Shown: in pieces, positions 6,977-13,437 of the stretch
Layout of the letters: the number at the start of each line of letters is the position of its first letter
How positions within the stretch are numbered: the first letter of the stretch is position 1
Source: JASLBX01 sp036374175
GTDB lineage: Bacteria; Actinomycetota; Actinomycetes; Jiangellales; Jiangellaceae
Direction of reading: 5' to 3'
NCBI GenBank assembly: GCA_036374175.1
Contig: DASUUH010000115.1
Location: 1 to 16,952, forward strand
Length of the DNA: 16,952 bases
The notes under the pieces: model-generated
Seen by the model: only the letters and a program-made list of their open reading frames with translations
What the model was told of the DNA's origin: nothing
Databases searched by the model: none
Translations under genes and position numbers: made by a program

Positions 6977-6989
6977 TACCCTGGCAGTT
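6977..6989 (+). promoter_or_regulatory. Leaderless promoter of the CBS-domain gene
   Basis: TACCCT (6977-6982) fits TANNNT and lies seven bases before the GTG at 6990, where CBS homology begins. No ribosome site precedes the GTG, so transcription probably begins at or next to the start codon. Confidence 0.5.
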
Positions 6990-7448
6990 GTGCGTGTCGA
7001 CGAAATCATGACCCAACCGGCCGTCACCGATGCCACCGGCGTGTCCCTTGCCCGCGTGGCAGAACTGATGTGGCGGCAGCAGACCGGCTCGATCGTTATC
7101 GTCGAGGACCGCCGGGTCGTGGGCATCATCACCGAGCGTGACGTGCTCCGCGCGGTAGCTGCGGGCAAGGACCCGGCCAGCGTCGTGGTGGGCGACGTCA
7201 TGACTACCGACGTCGTCACCACCACGCCGGACACACCGCTGCGTGACGCGGCCCGAATCATGGCTCAGCACTGGATCCGCCACTTGCCGGTTGTCGAAAA
7301 CGGGGAACTGGCGGGCATGATCAGCCAGCGCGACATCACCGGCGTGTTCGCCGCGCTGGTGCAAGCGAGCGGAACACCCACCATCGAGACCGACTCACTG
7401 GTGCGTGACCAGCGGCTGGCCCGGATCGAGATGGGGGACCTGGACTAG
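6990..7448 (+). CDS. CBS-domain pair protein
   Basis: A 152-residue soluble protein made of two CBS motifs (about 2-57 and 65-125). CBS1 holds IMTQPAVTDATGVSLARVAE and ITERDVLRAV; CBS2 holds VMTTDVVTTTPDTPLRDAAR and SQRDITGVF. Such stand-alone Bateman modules bind adenine nucleotides and act as energy sensors or regulatory partners; the ligand here cannot be read from the sequence. The GTG at 6990 is preferred over one at 6960 because it follows a leaderless-type -10 box and matches the start of the fold. The stop overlaps the start of the next small gene by one base (TAGTG), so the two are probably translated together. Confidence 0.9.
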   Translation: MRVDEIMTQPAVTDATGVSLARVAELMWRQQTGSIVIVEDRRVVGIITERDVLRAVAAGKDPASVVVGDVMTTDVVTTTPDTPLRDAARIMAQHWIRHLPVVENGELAGMISQRDITGVFAALVQASGTPTIETDSLVRDQRLARIEMGDLD

Positions 7449-7585
7449 TGGCGATCGGCTGGGACGACGAGTTCGTCGTGCTTCCGGAAATCACCACCGA
7501 CGAACGCGACATCGGTTGGGGCGAAGAGGCGTCCGGGGAGGACGATCAGCGCCTGATGGACGAACGGCCGCCGCACTGGGCGTAA
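7448..7585 (+). CDS. Small acidic conserved-type protein (45 aa)
   Basis: A 45-residue frame beginning GTG within the TAG stop of the CBS gene (TAGTG overlap) and ending just before the convergent mscL. It is strongly acidic, with short motifs DERDIGWGEE and DERPPHW near the C terminus. From memory, similar tails (DERxxGWG then RPPHW) occur in small actinobacterial hypothetical proteins; no function is known to me. The tight coupling with the CBS gene and the ordered Trp/acidic pattern support a real gene. Confidence 0.65.
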   Translation: MAIGWDDEFVVLPEITTDERDIGWGEEASGEDDQRLMDERPPHWA

Positions 7586-7618
7586 GCGCCGGCAGCAAGT
7601 GGCTCAGCTGCGCTGGCG
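7586..7618. terminator. Possible bidirectional terminator between the 45-aa gene and mscL
   Basis: The 18-bp gap between the convergent genes, plus the first bases of mscL's 3' end, contain CGCCGGCAGC facing GCTGCGCTGGCG, which pair with a two-base bulge across about 11 bases. It would serve both strands. No T run is present. Confidence 0.3.
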
Positions 7619-8005
7619 ATCGTTCGCCAACAGGTCGCGGATCTCGCGAAGCAGCAAGACGTCTTCGCTGGGCGCCTCGGGCTCCTCGGTTTCTCCGCGT
7701 TCTCTCATCTCACGCAACCGATTCATCGGGGCGACGAACAGGAAGTAAACGATCGCCGCGACGATCACGAAGTTGATGGCCGCCGTGATGACCGCGGCCC
7801 AGTTGATGATCGACGCTTCGTTTCCGGCCCGAAGCTGAGTGGTCAGCCCGGTGACCTCGCCCCCGCCCAGTGCCGCGATGATCGGAGAGATCAGGTTGTC
7901 GCTGATCGAGGTGACGATGGCGGTAAACGCCGTGCCGATCACCACGGCGACGGCCAGATCGATGACGTTTCCGCGCAGGACGAAGTCCTTGAAACCTTTG
8001 AGCAC
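7604..8005 (-). CDS. mscL: Large-conductance mechanosensitive channel MscL
   Basis: A homopentameric inner-membrane channel that opens under membrane tension and releases solutes during osmotic downshock. 133 residues, normal for the family. The N-terminal amphipathic helix LKGFKDFVLRGNVIDLAVAV leads into TM1, the periplasmic loop has GGGEVTGL, TM2 is around INFVIVAAIVYFLFVAP, and the cytoplasmic end keeps LLREIRDLLA. The GTG at 8005 is chosen because the protein then begins exactly like the family (MLKGFKxF) and GGAGGAGG lies just upstream; a GTG at 8020 would add five residues and lie on the ribosome site. It is 39 bases downstream of the SAF-domain gene on the same strand, so probably co-transcribed. 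Confidence 0.97.
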   Translation of the reverse strand: MLKGFKDFVLRGNVIDLAVAVVIGTAFTAIVTSISDNLISPIIAALGGGEVTGLTTQLRAGNEASIINWAAVITAAINFVIVAAIVYFLFVAPMNRLREMRERGETEEPEAPSEDVLLLREIRDLLANDRQRS

Positions 8006-8044
8006 AGGTGCCTCCTCCACATTCCGGTGGTATCGGGCGGCACG

Positions 8045-8671
8045 CTAGTGGATCGCGACCGAGAGACGAGACATTACGGCGGCCTCCGCGAGACTCGCTG
8101 CCTGCTCGGTTGTCACAGCCACGATCAGCAGGCCACCGTCGGCGTGCAAGCCGCCGTCGGCTTGCTCTGGCACCGCCAGCAGCGGCACTTGTGTGGCGAT
8201 CGGGCCGGGCGTGCCCTGGCCGTTCACGGGTGCGGCGATGAGGTCGATGAGTTCACCGGGACGCAGGATCGCGACGGCACCGGGGTCTGCGATCCGCACC
8301 GGGACCGCCACCAGTCCGTCTCCCCAACCCTGGACGAGCGACGGACCGACGAGGCGGACGTCGGTGACCGGTTCTCCGGCCCTCGCCGGCCCCGCGAGCA
8401 TGCGACCGATTGCCGCGTCGAAAGCGACAGCGCCTGCCGGCACGGAGGAAGGGAGTACGTCGATCGTCGTCAAGTCTGCCGGTTGGAGAGTGCCACCGCC
8501 GGGCAGGTCTCTAGCCGTGACTACGAGCGGTACCGTGCGTACCGGGTCGGCCTGCGCGGCGTGGATCGCCAGCGCTACGGCCCCAGCGGCCAGCCCTGCG
8601 GCGAGCAGCCGACGATGCCAGAGCACGGCTTGCGTCCACTGGGCCAGCCGGCCGCGGGAAATCCCAGCCAT
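8045..8671 (-). CDS. SAF-domain protein, CpaB/RcpC-like
   Basis: 208 residues. One membrane segment (about 22-40, LLAAGLAAGAVALAIHAAQA) is followed by a SAF domain (about 48-112) with VVTARDLPGGGTLQPADL, ending RAGEPVTDVRL, and a C-terminal beta-rich part (about 115-208). The fold is that of the Flp-pilus assembly protein CpaB, but no other pilus gene is present and stand-alone copies are common in actinobacteria beside mscL and fmdB; function is unknown. The ATG at 8671 is preferred: the box TACCGT lies seven bases upstream, the leaderless geometry used elsewhere here. A GTG at 8692 would add seven residues. Probably in one operon with mscL. Confidence 0.8.
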   Translation of the reverse strand: MAGISRGRLAQWTQAVLWHRRLLAAGLAAGAVALAIHAAQADPVRTVPLVVTARDLPGGGTLQPADLTTIDVLPSSVPAGAVAFDAAIGRMLAGPARAGEPVTDVRLVGPSLVQGWGDGLVAVPVRIADPGAVAILRPGELIDLIAAPVNGQGTPGPIATQVPLLAVPEQADGGLHADGGLLIVAVTTEQAASLAEAAVMSRLSVAIH

Positions 8672-8678
8672 GTCCTCG

Positions 8679-8684
8679 ACGGTA
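8679..8684 (-). promoter_or_regulatory. Leaderless -10 box of the SAF-domain gene
   Basis: TACCGT on the minus strand, seven bases before the ATG at 8671. It would be inside the coding region if the longer GTG start at 8692 were used. Confidence 0.35.
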
Positions 8685-8751
8685 GGCGCCACCCGGGCGC
8701 CGATCCGAGTTGTCCACAGGGCAGATTCGTCGACAGATCGCCTATCCCCGG

Positions 8752-9105
8752 TTACACCGCTGCGGGGCTCTCCTTCTTGGTCGATCCGTTGGCGGACGAG
8801 GAGCCGTTGGTGGACGAGCCGTTGGTGGACGAGCCGTCGCTAGAGGAGCTGGCCGAGGAGTCGGCCGAGCCATTCGACGATGTCTTGGCCGATACGTTGC
8901 TCGAGCTGTTGCTCGAGCCGTTCGCAGCGGCGCGGCTGTCCGTGCGGTAGAACCCAGAGCCCTTGAATACCACGCCGACGGCCGAGAACACCTTGCGAAG
9001 CCGGCCGTCGCATGCCGGGCAGATGGTCAGCGCGTCATCTGTGAACTTCTGCACGACCTCGAGCTGCTCACCACAGTCGGTACAGGCGTATTGGTAGGTG
9101 GGCAC
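8752..9105 (-). CDS. FmdB-family zinc-ribbon protein, probable Ruc-type redox chaperone
   Basis: 117 residues. The N-terminal zinc ribbon has Cys8-x2-Cys11 and Cys29-x2-Cys32 (MPTYQYACTDCGE; ICPACDG), then VFSAVGVVFKGSGFYRTDSR. From residue 57 a long low-complexity Ser/Asn/Gly tail with repeated SSTNG ends in TKKESPAAV and is surely disordered. This plan, zinc ribbon plus disordered tail, is that of M. tuberculosis Rv0991c (Ruc), reported as a redox-regulated chaperone in the HrcA regulon; that match is from memory. The CIRCE at 9135-9161 fits heat-shock control. The GTG at 9105 has AGGAGG nine bases upstream and starts at the conserved MPTYxYxC. The family name FmdB (putative regulatory protein) may be misleading. 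Confidence 0.9.
   Translation of the reverse strand: MPTYQYACTDCGEQLEVVQKFTDDALTICPACDGRLRKVFSAVGVVFKGSGFYRTDSRAAANGSSNSSSNVSAKTSSNGSADSSASSSSDGSSTNGSSTNGSSSANGSTKKESPAAV
8801..8830. repeat. 15-bp tandem repeat in the zinc-ribbon gene tail
   Basis: GAGCCGTTGGTGGAC occurs twice in perfect tandem, with imperfect copies on either side (8783-8797, 8831-8839). On the coding strand it encodes the five-residue unit SSTNG. In-frame slippage here could change tail length. Confidence 0.7.
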
Positions 9106-9134
9106 GGTCCACGTCCTCCTCGAGCGTCCAGGCC

Positions 9135-9161
9135 TTAGCACTCTGTGGCCTCGACTGCTAA
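9135..9161. promoter_or_regulatory. CIRCE element (HrcA operator)
   Basis: TTAGCACTC (9135-9143), nine bases, then GACTGCTAA (9153-9161). The consensus CIRCE is TTAGCACTC-N9-GAGTGCTAA, so 17 of 18 arm positions match. It lies 30 bases upstream of the zinc-ribbon gene start and overlaps the expected transcription start, the usual place for HrcA repression. Confidence 0.9.
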
Positions 9162-9190
9162 TGATGCGTCCTCGGCACCCTGGTTGTCCA
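9161..9190 (-). promoter_or_regulatory. Promoter of the zinc-ribbon gene
   Basis: Minus strand -35 TGGACA (9190-9185) and -10 CATCAT (9166-9161) with an 18-base spacer. The start would fall near 9154 inside the CIRCE, consistent with HrcA blocking RNA polymerase. Confidence 0.5.
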
Positions 9191-9241
9191 CCTGCGGGCC
9201 GGAATGCGGCGGGGCCTCACGGCGAAGGTTGGTGTGTCGCC

Positions 9242-9254
9242 TACTCTGCTCGGC
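9242..9254 (+). promoter_or_regulatory. Leaderless promoter of the acylase gene
   Basis: TACTCT (9242-9247) lies seven bases before the GTG at 9255. No ribosome site precedes the GTG and no convincing -35 is seen. Confidence 0.45.
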
Positions 9255-11795
9255 GTGGATGGCCGCCGCATCGCGTACGCACTTTCCGTTGTCGCTGGGC
9301 TCGTTGTGCTGGCCATCGTGGCGGCGGCGGCTTTCACGGTCTGGTCGGTGCGCCGCCCGTATCCCGACTACGGCGGGACGGTCGAAGTGTCCCGGCTGCA
9401 GGGCGAGGTAGAGATCATCCGTGACGAGCACGGCATCCCGCACGTCTACGCCGACACAGCCGAGGATCTGTTCCGGGCGCAGGGTTACGTCCACGCTCAA
9501 GATCGGTTCTGGGAGATGGACGTCCGCCGGCACATCGGCGCGGGGCGGCTGTCCGAACTGTTCGGCGAAACCTCGATCGAGGCCGACGCGTTCCTGCGCA
9601 CGCTGGGCTGGCGAGACATCGCACGCCAGGAATTCCCGCTGCTCGCACCTTCAACCCGTCGGTATTTGCAGGCGTACGCCGACGGCGTGAACGCATGGCT
9701 GGCCGGACGGTCCGGCGGCGAACTCGGCCTCGCCTACACCGTGATCGGCCTGAACGGAGCCGACACCGCGCCCCGGCGCTGGACCGCGATCGATTCGCTG
9801 ACCTGGCTGAAGGTGATGGCGTGGGACCTGCGCAGCAACATGGAGGACGAGATCAGCCGGGCCATCACGGCCGGATCCATCCCGCCGGAGCGCGTCGAGC
9901 AGTTGTATCCCGACTTCCCGTACGGCGAGCGCCCGCCGATCGTCGCCGACGAATACCTGCCCAGCGAGCCTTTTCCAGAACTCGTCGGAACGAACGGCGA
10001 ACCCGCCGACAATGGTGCGCTGGACGCTTTGATGACGGCTGCGGATGCGATCGCCACTGTCCCCTCGGCCATCGGCACCGGAGAAGGGGTCGGCTCGAAC
10101 TCCTGGGTGGTTGCCGGGTCACGGACGGTGACCGGCGCTCCCATGCTCGTCAATGACCCGCACCTGGGACCGGCTATGCCGTCCGTCTGGTATCAGATCG
10201 GCCTGCACTGCCGGACGGTCACCGAAGCGTGCCCGTTCGATGTCACCGGCTTCTCGTTCTCCAGCCTTCCCGGGGTGATCATCGGGCACAACGACCGCAT
10301 CGCGTGGGGCTTGACCAACCTCGCACCCGATGTCATCGATCTGTACCTCGAGCAGGTGGAGGGCGACCTGTACCGAGTCGGCGACGATTGGATGCCGATG
10401 GAGACCCGGAGGGAGACGATCCGGGTGGCCGGTGGCGGCGACGTCGCCATCACGGTGCGGACGACCCGGCACGGCCCGCTGCTGTCGGACCACAGTTCCG
10501 AGTTGCGGGAGGTCGGCGCGAACGCTCCGAATGACGCGCAAGCGGATCCACCCGCACCGGCGGACGGCTACGCAGTGGCACTGCGCTGGACGGCACTGGA
10601 GCCCGGCCGCAGCGCAGACGCGGTGTTCATGGTCAACGCGGCGCGTGACTGGGACTCGTTCCGGGAAGCCGCCGCGATGTTCGAGGCGCCGGCCCAGAAC
10701 CTGGTGTACGCAGACGTCGACGGCAATATCGGATACCAGGCGCCCGGCCGGATTCCGGTTCGGGACTCCGGGGACGGCCGGTGGCCGGTGCCGGGCTGGA
10801 CCGGCGAGAACGAGTGGCTCGGTTACGTCCCCTTCGAGGCGTTGCCCAGCATGTTCAACCCCGACGAGGGCTACATCGTGACCGCGAACCAGCCGGTGAC
10901 CTCGCCGGAATACCCGTTCCTGCTGACCGCCGACTTCGACTACGGCCAGCGCGCGGCCCGAATTCACGAACTGCTTGCTGATGCCGGTCCGCTCGACGCC
11001 GAGGCGATGCTCGCCATTCAAATGGACAGTCGCAATCCAATGGCCGAGACGCTCCTGCCGTACCTGCTGGCCCTCCACGACCTCGGGCCGTACTACCGCG
11101 AGGGCATGGAGCTGCTCCGCGACTGGGATCACAACCAGGGGCCGGACTCGGCCGCCGCGGCGTATTTCAACGCCGTCTGGCGCAACCTGCTGCGTCTGAC
11201 GTTCCACGACGAGCTGCCGGAGAGCCAGTGGCCGGCCGGCGGCGGTCGATGGTTCGATGTCGTAGCGACCCTGCTCGCCGAACCGCGCGATCCGTTTTGG
11301 GACGACGTGGATACCGCCCCAGTCGAGACTCGTGATGACATCCTCCGAACCGCAGCGCGCGATGCGCGTGACGACCTGACCCGCCGGCAGGGCAAGGATC
11401 CGGAGAACTGGTCGTGGGGCCGGCTGCACGCACTCACCCTCAGAGAGGGGACGGTGGGCGATTCGGGCATCGGGTTGATCGAGGCCATGTTCAACCGCGG
11501 GCCGGTGGAAGTCGGCGGCGGGTCGGCCATTTTGCAGGCCAACGGATGGTTCGCCATGGACGGCTACGAGACGGGCTGGGTGCCGTCCATGCGGATGGTG
11601 GTCGATCTGGGCAATCTCGACGACTCCCGGTGGATCGACCTGACCGGCGTGAGCGGGCATCCGTTCCACACCCACTATGGAGATCAGACCGAGTTGTGGC
11701 GGACCGGGCAGTCGCTTCCGATGCGCTCTTCGCAGGACGCCGTCCGCGCCGCCGGCGTGAACACACTGCTGCTCGTGCCACCCACCGACCAGTAA
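9255..11795 (+). CDS. Penicillin acylase family Ntn-hydrolase, membrane-anchored
   Basis: 846 residues, normal for the family. A signal anchor (about 7-31, ALSVVAGLVVLAIVAAAAF) is followed by the alpha part with DEHGIPHVYADTAEDLFRAQ and VHAQDRFWEMDV, a spacer, then the autoprocessing junction GVGSNSWVV. The Ser at 281 would become the N-terminal nucleophile of the beta chain. The oxyanion Asn is probably Asn545 in GYIVTANQP; NDPHLGPAMPS and HNDRIAWGLTN are also typical. The enzyme hydrolyses an amide of an acyl side chain. The substrate cannot be read (beta-lactam, acyl-homoserine lactone and lipopeptide acylases share the fold). GTG 9255 is preferred over an upstream ATG at 9204 because it follows a leaderless-type -10 and begins the anchor. 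Likely extracytoplasmic. It interrupts an otherwise conserved chromosomal block. Confidence 0.92.
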   Translation: MDGRRIAYALSVVAGLVVLAIVAAAAFTVWSVRRPYPDYGGTVEVSRLQGEVEIIRDEHGIPHVYADTAEDLFRAQGYVHAQDRFWEMDVRRHIGAGRLSELFGETSIEADAFLRTLGWRDIARQEFPLLAPSTRRYLQAYADGVNAWLAGRSGGELGLAYTVIGLNGADTAPRRWTAIDSLTWLKVMAWDLRSNMEDEISRAITAGSIPPERVEQLYPDFPYGERPPIVADEYLPSEPFPELVGTNGEPADNGALDALMTAADAIATVPSAIGTGEGVGSNSWVVAGSRTVTGAPMLVNDPHLGPAMPSVWYQIGLHCRTVTEACPFDVTGFSFSSLPGVIIGHNDRIAWGLTNLAPDVIDLYLEQVEGDLYRVGDDWMPMETRRETIRVAGGGDVAITVRTTRHGPLLSDHSSELREVGANAPNDAQADPPAPADGYAVALRWTALEPGRSADAVFMVNAARDWDSFREAAAMFEAPAQNLVYADVDGNIGYQAPGRIPVRDSGDGRWPVPGWTGENEWLGYVPFEALPSMFNPDEGYIVTANQPVTSPEYPFLLTADFDYGQRAARIHELLADAGPLDAEAMLAIQMDSRNPMAETLLPYLLALHDLGPYYREGMELLRDWDHNQGPDSAAAAYFNAVWRNLLRLTFHDELPESQWPAGGGRWFDVVATLLAEPRDPFWDDVDTAPVETRDDILRTAARDARDDLTRRQGKDPENWSWGRLHALTLREGTVGDSGIGLIEAMFNRGPVEVGGGSAILQANGWFAMDGYETGWVPSMRMVVDLGNLDDSRWIDLTGVSGHPFHTHYGDQTELWRTGQSLPMRSSQDAVRAAGVNTLLLVPPTDQ

Positions 11796-11796
11796 T

Positions 11797-11886
11797 CGTT
11801 CGATCACGTTCAGCATGCGGCGCGACGTACCTACAGGCCTGCATGCATGTAGCTACGTCGCGCCACCTGCCGAACGTGATCGAACG
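11797..11886. repeat. 90-bp imperfect palindrome, possible terminator or MITE/REP-like element
   Basis: Outer arms CGTTCGATCACGTTC (11797-11811) and its exact complement (11872-11886), 15 bp; second arms GGCGCGACGTA (11819-11829) and complement (11854-11864), 11 bp; inner arms CTACA (11831-11835) and TGTAG (11848-11852), 5 bp, around TGCATGCA. About 31 perfect pairs form in a single long stem-loop that fills the gap between two convergent genes, so it can act as a bidirectional terminator. Seventeen bases recur at 2061-2077, suggesting a dispersed repeat family. Confidence 0.85.
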
Positions 11887-11890
11887 GCAA

Positions 11891-12484
11891 TCACCTGAAG
11901 CGGCGCATTCCGGACGGTGTGGCTGCGGCATCGACGGGGACGTCGTGCGGATCGCGAGGGATCGGCATGTCGAGCACCTCGCCGTCGTGCAGCAGGACGC
12001 ACGTGAACACCCGGCCACCCACGCGAGCCAACGCCCGGTCGAAAGAGCCGCCGCCACGGCCCAGCCGAACTCCCCGCTGGTCCACGGCCAGGCCCGGGAC
12101 GAGCACCGCGTCGACCGTCGTCACAGCAGCCGGGCCCATCGCCTCGGACACCGGTTCCAGCACACCCCGCGTAGCGGGCACCAGATCGTGTGGCCCGCTG
12201 TACGGCGCCCAATCCAGATCGCCGTCCGGTAGCAGGATCGGCAGCAGCACCTCGGTTCCGCGGGTGGACAGGGATTCCAGCAGGGGCCCGGTCCCCGGTT
12301 CGCTGCCGACAGACACGTACGCGGCTACACTCCGCGCGCCGCCGATTTCGGGCACGGCGAGTGCGACGTCGCGGAGTGCTCCAGCGGCCTCGACGAGCGC
12401 TTGCGCGTCGAGTTCCCGGCGGTTCTCGATGATCCGCTGCCGTAGCGCGGCCTTGGCCGCTGCTGTGTCGAGACCGAATGCCAC
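11891..12484 (-). CDS. 5-formyltetrahydrofolate cyclo-ligase
   Basis: Converts 5-formyl-THF to 5,10-methenyl-THF with ATP, recovering folate one-carbon units (cytoplasm). 197 residues. The N-terminal helix has AAKAALRQRIIENRRELDA, the central fold has VAAYVSVGSEPGTGPLLESL and EVLLPILLPDGDLDW, and the C-terminal substrate loop GVRLGRGGGSFDRAL replaces the common GxRLGxGxGYYDR. The start at GTG 12484 is favoured because TAGCGT lies exactly seven bases upstream, the leaderless spacing used elsewhere; a GTG at 12493 would add three residues and lie inside that box. It is divergent from galU with a shared promoter and converges with the acylase. Same neighbour as in M. tuberculosis (Rv0992c-galU), from memory. 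Confidence 0.92.
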   Translation of the reverse strand: MAFGLDTAAAKAALRQRIIENRRELDAQALVEAAGALRDVALAVPEIGGARSVAAYVSVGSEPGTGPLLESLSTRGTEVLLPILLPDGDLDWAPYSGPHDLVPATRGVLEPVSEAMGPAAVTTVDAVLVPGLAVDQRGVRLGRGGGSFDRALARVGGRVFTCVLLHDGEVLDMPIPRDPHDVPVDAAATPSGMRRFR

Positions 12485-12491
12485 ACTTGCC

Positions 12492-12519
12492 ACGCTAGTT
12501 GACCGGGGGCAACTAGGGT
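12492..12519. promoter_or_regulatory. Compact divergent promoter with inverted repeat (cyclo-ligase / galU)
   Basis: Minus-strand -10 TAGCGT (12497-12492) serves the cyclo-ligase, with seven bases to its GTG. Plus-strand -10 TAGGGT (12514-12519) serves galU, with six bases to its ATG. The inverted repeat CTAGTTG-N8-CAACTAG (12495-12501, 12510-12516) overlaps both -10 boxes. The two polymerase sites must overlap, so the genes would be mutually exclusive or jointly controlled by a protein on the palindrome. Confidence 0.5.
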
Positions 12520-12525
12520 TGAGCC

Positions 12526-13437
12526 ATGGCGCCCATCACCAAAGCGGTCATTCCTGTTGCCGGTCTGGGAACCCGATTCCTGCCCGCTACGAAGGCCACT
12601 CCCAAGGAAATGCTGCCGGTTGTCGACAAGCCGGCGATTCAGTACGTCGTCGAGGAGGCCGTGTCGGCTGGGCTCGACGACGTCCTGCTGGTCACCGGCC
12701 GTAACAAGCGGTCGCTCGAGGACCATTTCGACCGGGCCTGGGAGCTCGAGGCGATGCTGGAAGCCAAGGGCGATAAGTACCGGCTATCCCGGGTCCAGAA
12801 GTCCCAGGTGCTGGCCGACATCCACTACGTGCGGCAAGGCGATCCGAAGGGTCTCGGACACGCTGTGTTGTGTGCCGCCCGGCACGTCGGCGACCAGCCG
12901 TTCGCCGTGCTGCTCGGCGACGACCTGATCGACCGGCGCGACCCGCTGCTGCCGCGGATGCTCGACATCCAACGCGAGCAGGGCGGAAGTGTGATCGCGC
13001 TGATCGAAGTTGATCCGGCGCAGGTACACCTCTACGGGTGCGCGGCGGTAGAACCCGGCACCGAAGAGGACGTGGTCGACGTGGTCGACCTGATCGAGAA
13101 GCCCCAGCCTGACGACGCGCCCAGCAATCTGGCGATCATCGGTCGTTACGTCCTGCATCCGGCGGTGTTCGGTGTGCTCCGCGAGACTCCGCCCGGCCGG
13201 GGCGGTGAGATCCAGCTGACCGACGCACTGAAGGTGCTTGCAGCGACGCCTCCGGAGGACGGCGGGGGCGTGCGGGCGGTCGTGTTCCGGGGCCGTCGTT
13301 ACGACACCGGCGATCGCCTTGACTACCTGCGTTCGACCGTTCAGCTCGCGAGCGAGCGGGAGGACCTCGGCAAGGACTTCCGCGCCTTCCTCCGTGAATT
13401 CGTCGCCAAGCTGCCGGACGAGAGCGAGAGCGAGTGA
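12526..13437 (+). CDS. galU: UTP-glucose-1-phosphate uridylyltransferase
   Basis: Makes UDP-glucose from UTP and glucose 1-phosphate for polysaccharide, glycolipid and trehalose synthesis (cytoplasm). 303 residues, full length. The nucleotide-binding signature is at residues 11-29 (VAGLGTRFLPATKATPKEM), followed by DKPAIQYVVEEAV, VRQGDPKGLGHAVLCA and FAVLLGDDLID. VDLIEKP and GRYVLHPAVF are also family features. The ATG at 12526 lies six bases after TAGGGT, so it is probably leaderless. The stop overlaps the GTG start of moeA by four bases (GTGA), so they are translationally coupled and galU heads the molybdopterin cluster. Confidence 0.97.
   Translation: MAPITKAVIPVAGLGTRFLPATKATPKEMLPVVDKPAIQYVVEEAVSAGLDDVLLVTGRNKRSLEDHFDRAWELEAMLEAKGDKYRLSRVQKSQVLADIHYVRQGDPKGLGHAVLCAARHVGDQPFAVLLGDDLIDRRDPLLPRMLDIQREQGGSVIALIEVDPAQVHLYGCAAVEPGTEEDVVDVVDLIEKPQPDDAPSNLAIIGRYVLHPAVFGVLRETPPGRGGEIQLTDALKVLAATPPEDGGGVRAVVFRGRRYDTGDRLDYLRSTVQLASEREDLGKDFRAFLREFVAKLPDESESE

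Noticed and set aside
8710..8718. TTGTCCACA, a perfect actinobacterial-type DnaA box, with a near match at 9184-9192
   Set aside because: Single boxes are common in the genome; no cluster, no AT-rich unwinding region and no dnaA/dnaN nearby, so not an origin.
8027..8950. Long plus-strand open frame of 307 codons opposite the SAF and zinc-ribbon genes, ending in an acidic leucine/glutamate-rich tail
   Set aside because: It is antisense to two genes with clear families, and the acidic tail is simply the complement of the Ser/Asn/Gly repeat tail.
10119..11816. 565-codon minus-strand frame opposite the acylase
   Set aside because: It is a shadow of the acylase codon pattern, with His/Arg/Val-rich sequence and no start signal or motif.
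11819..11864. CRISPR-like or riboswitch interpretation of the palindromic region
   Set aside because: There is one inverted structure rather than repeats with spacers, and it lies at gene ends rather than upstream of a gene.
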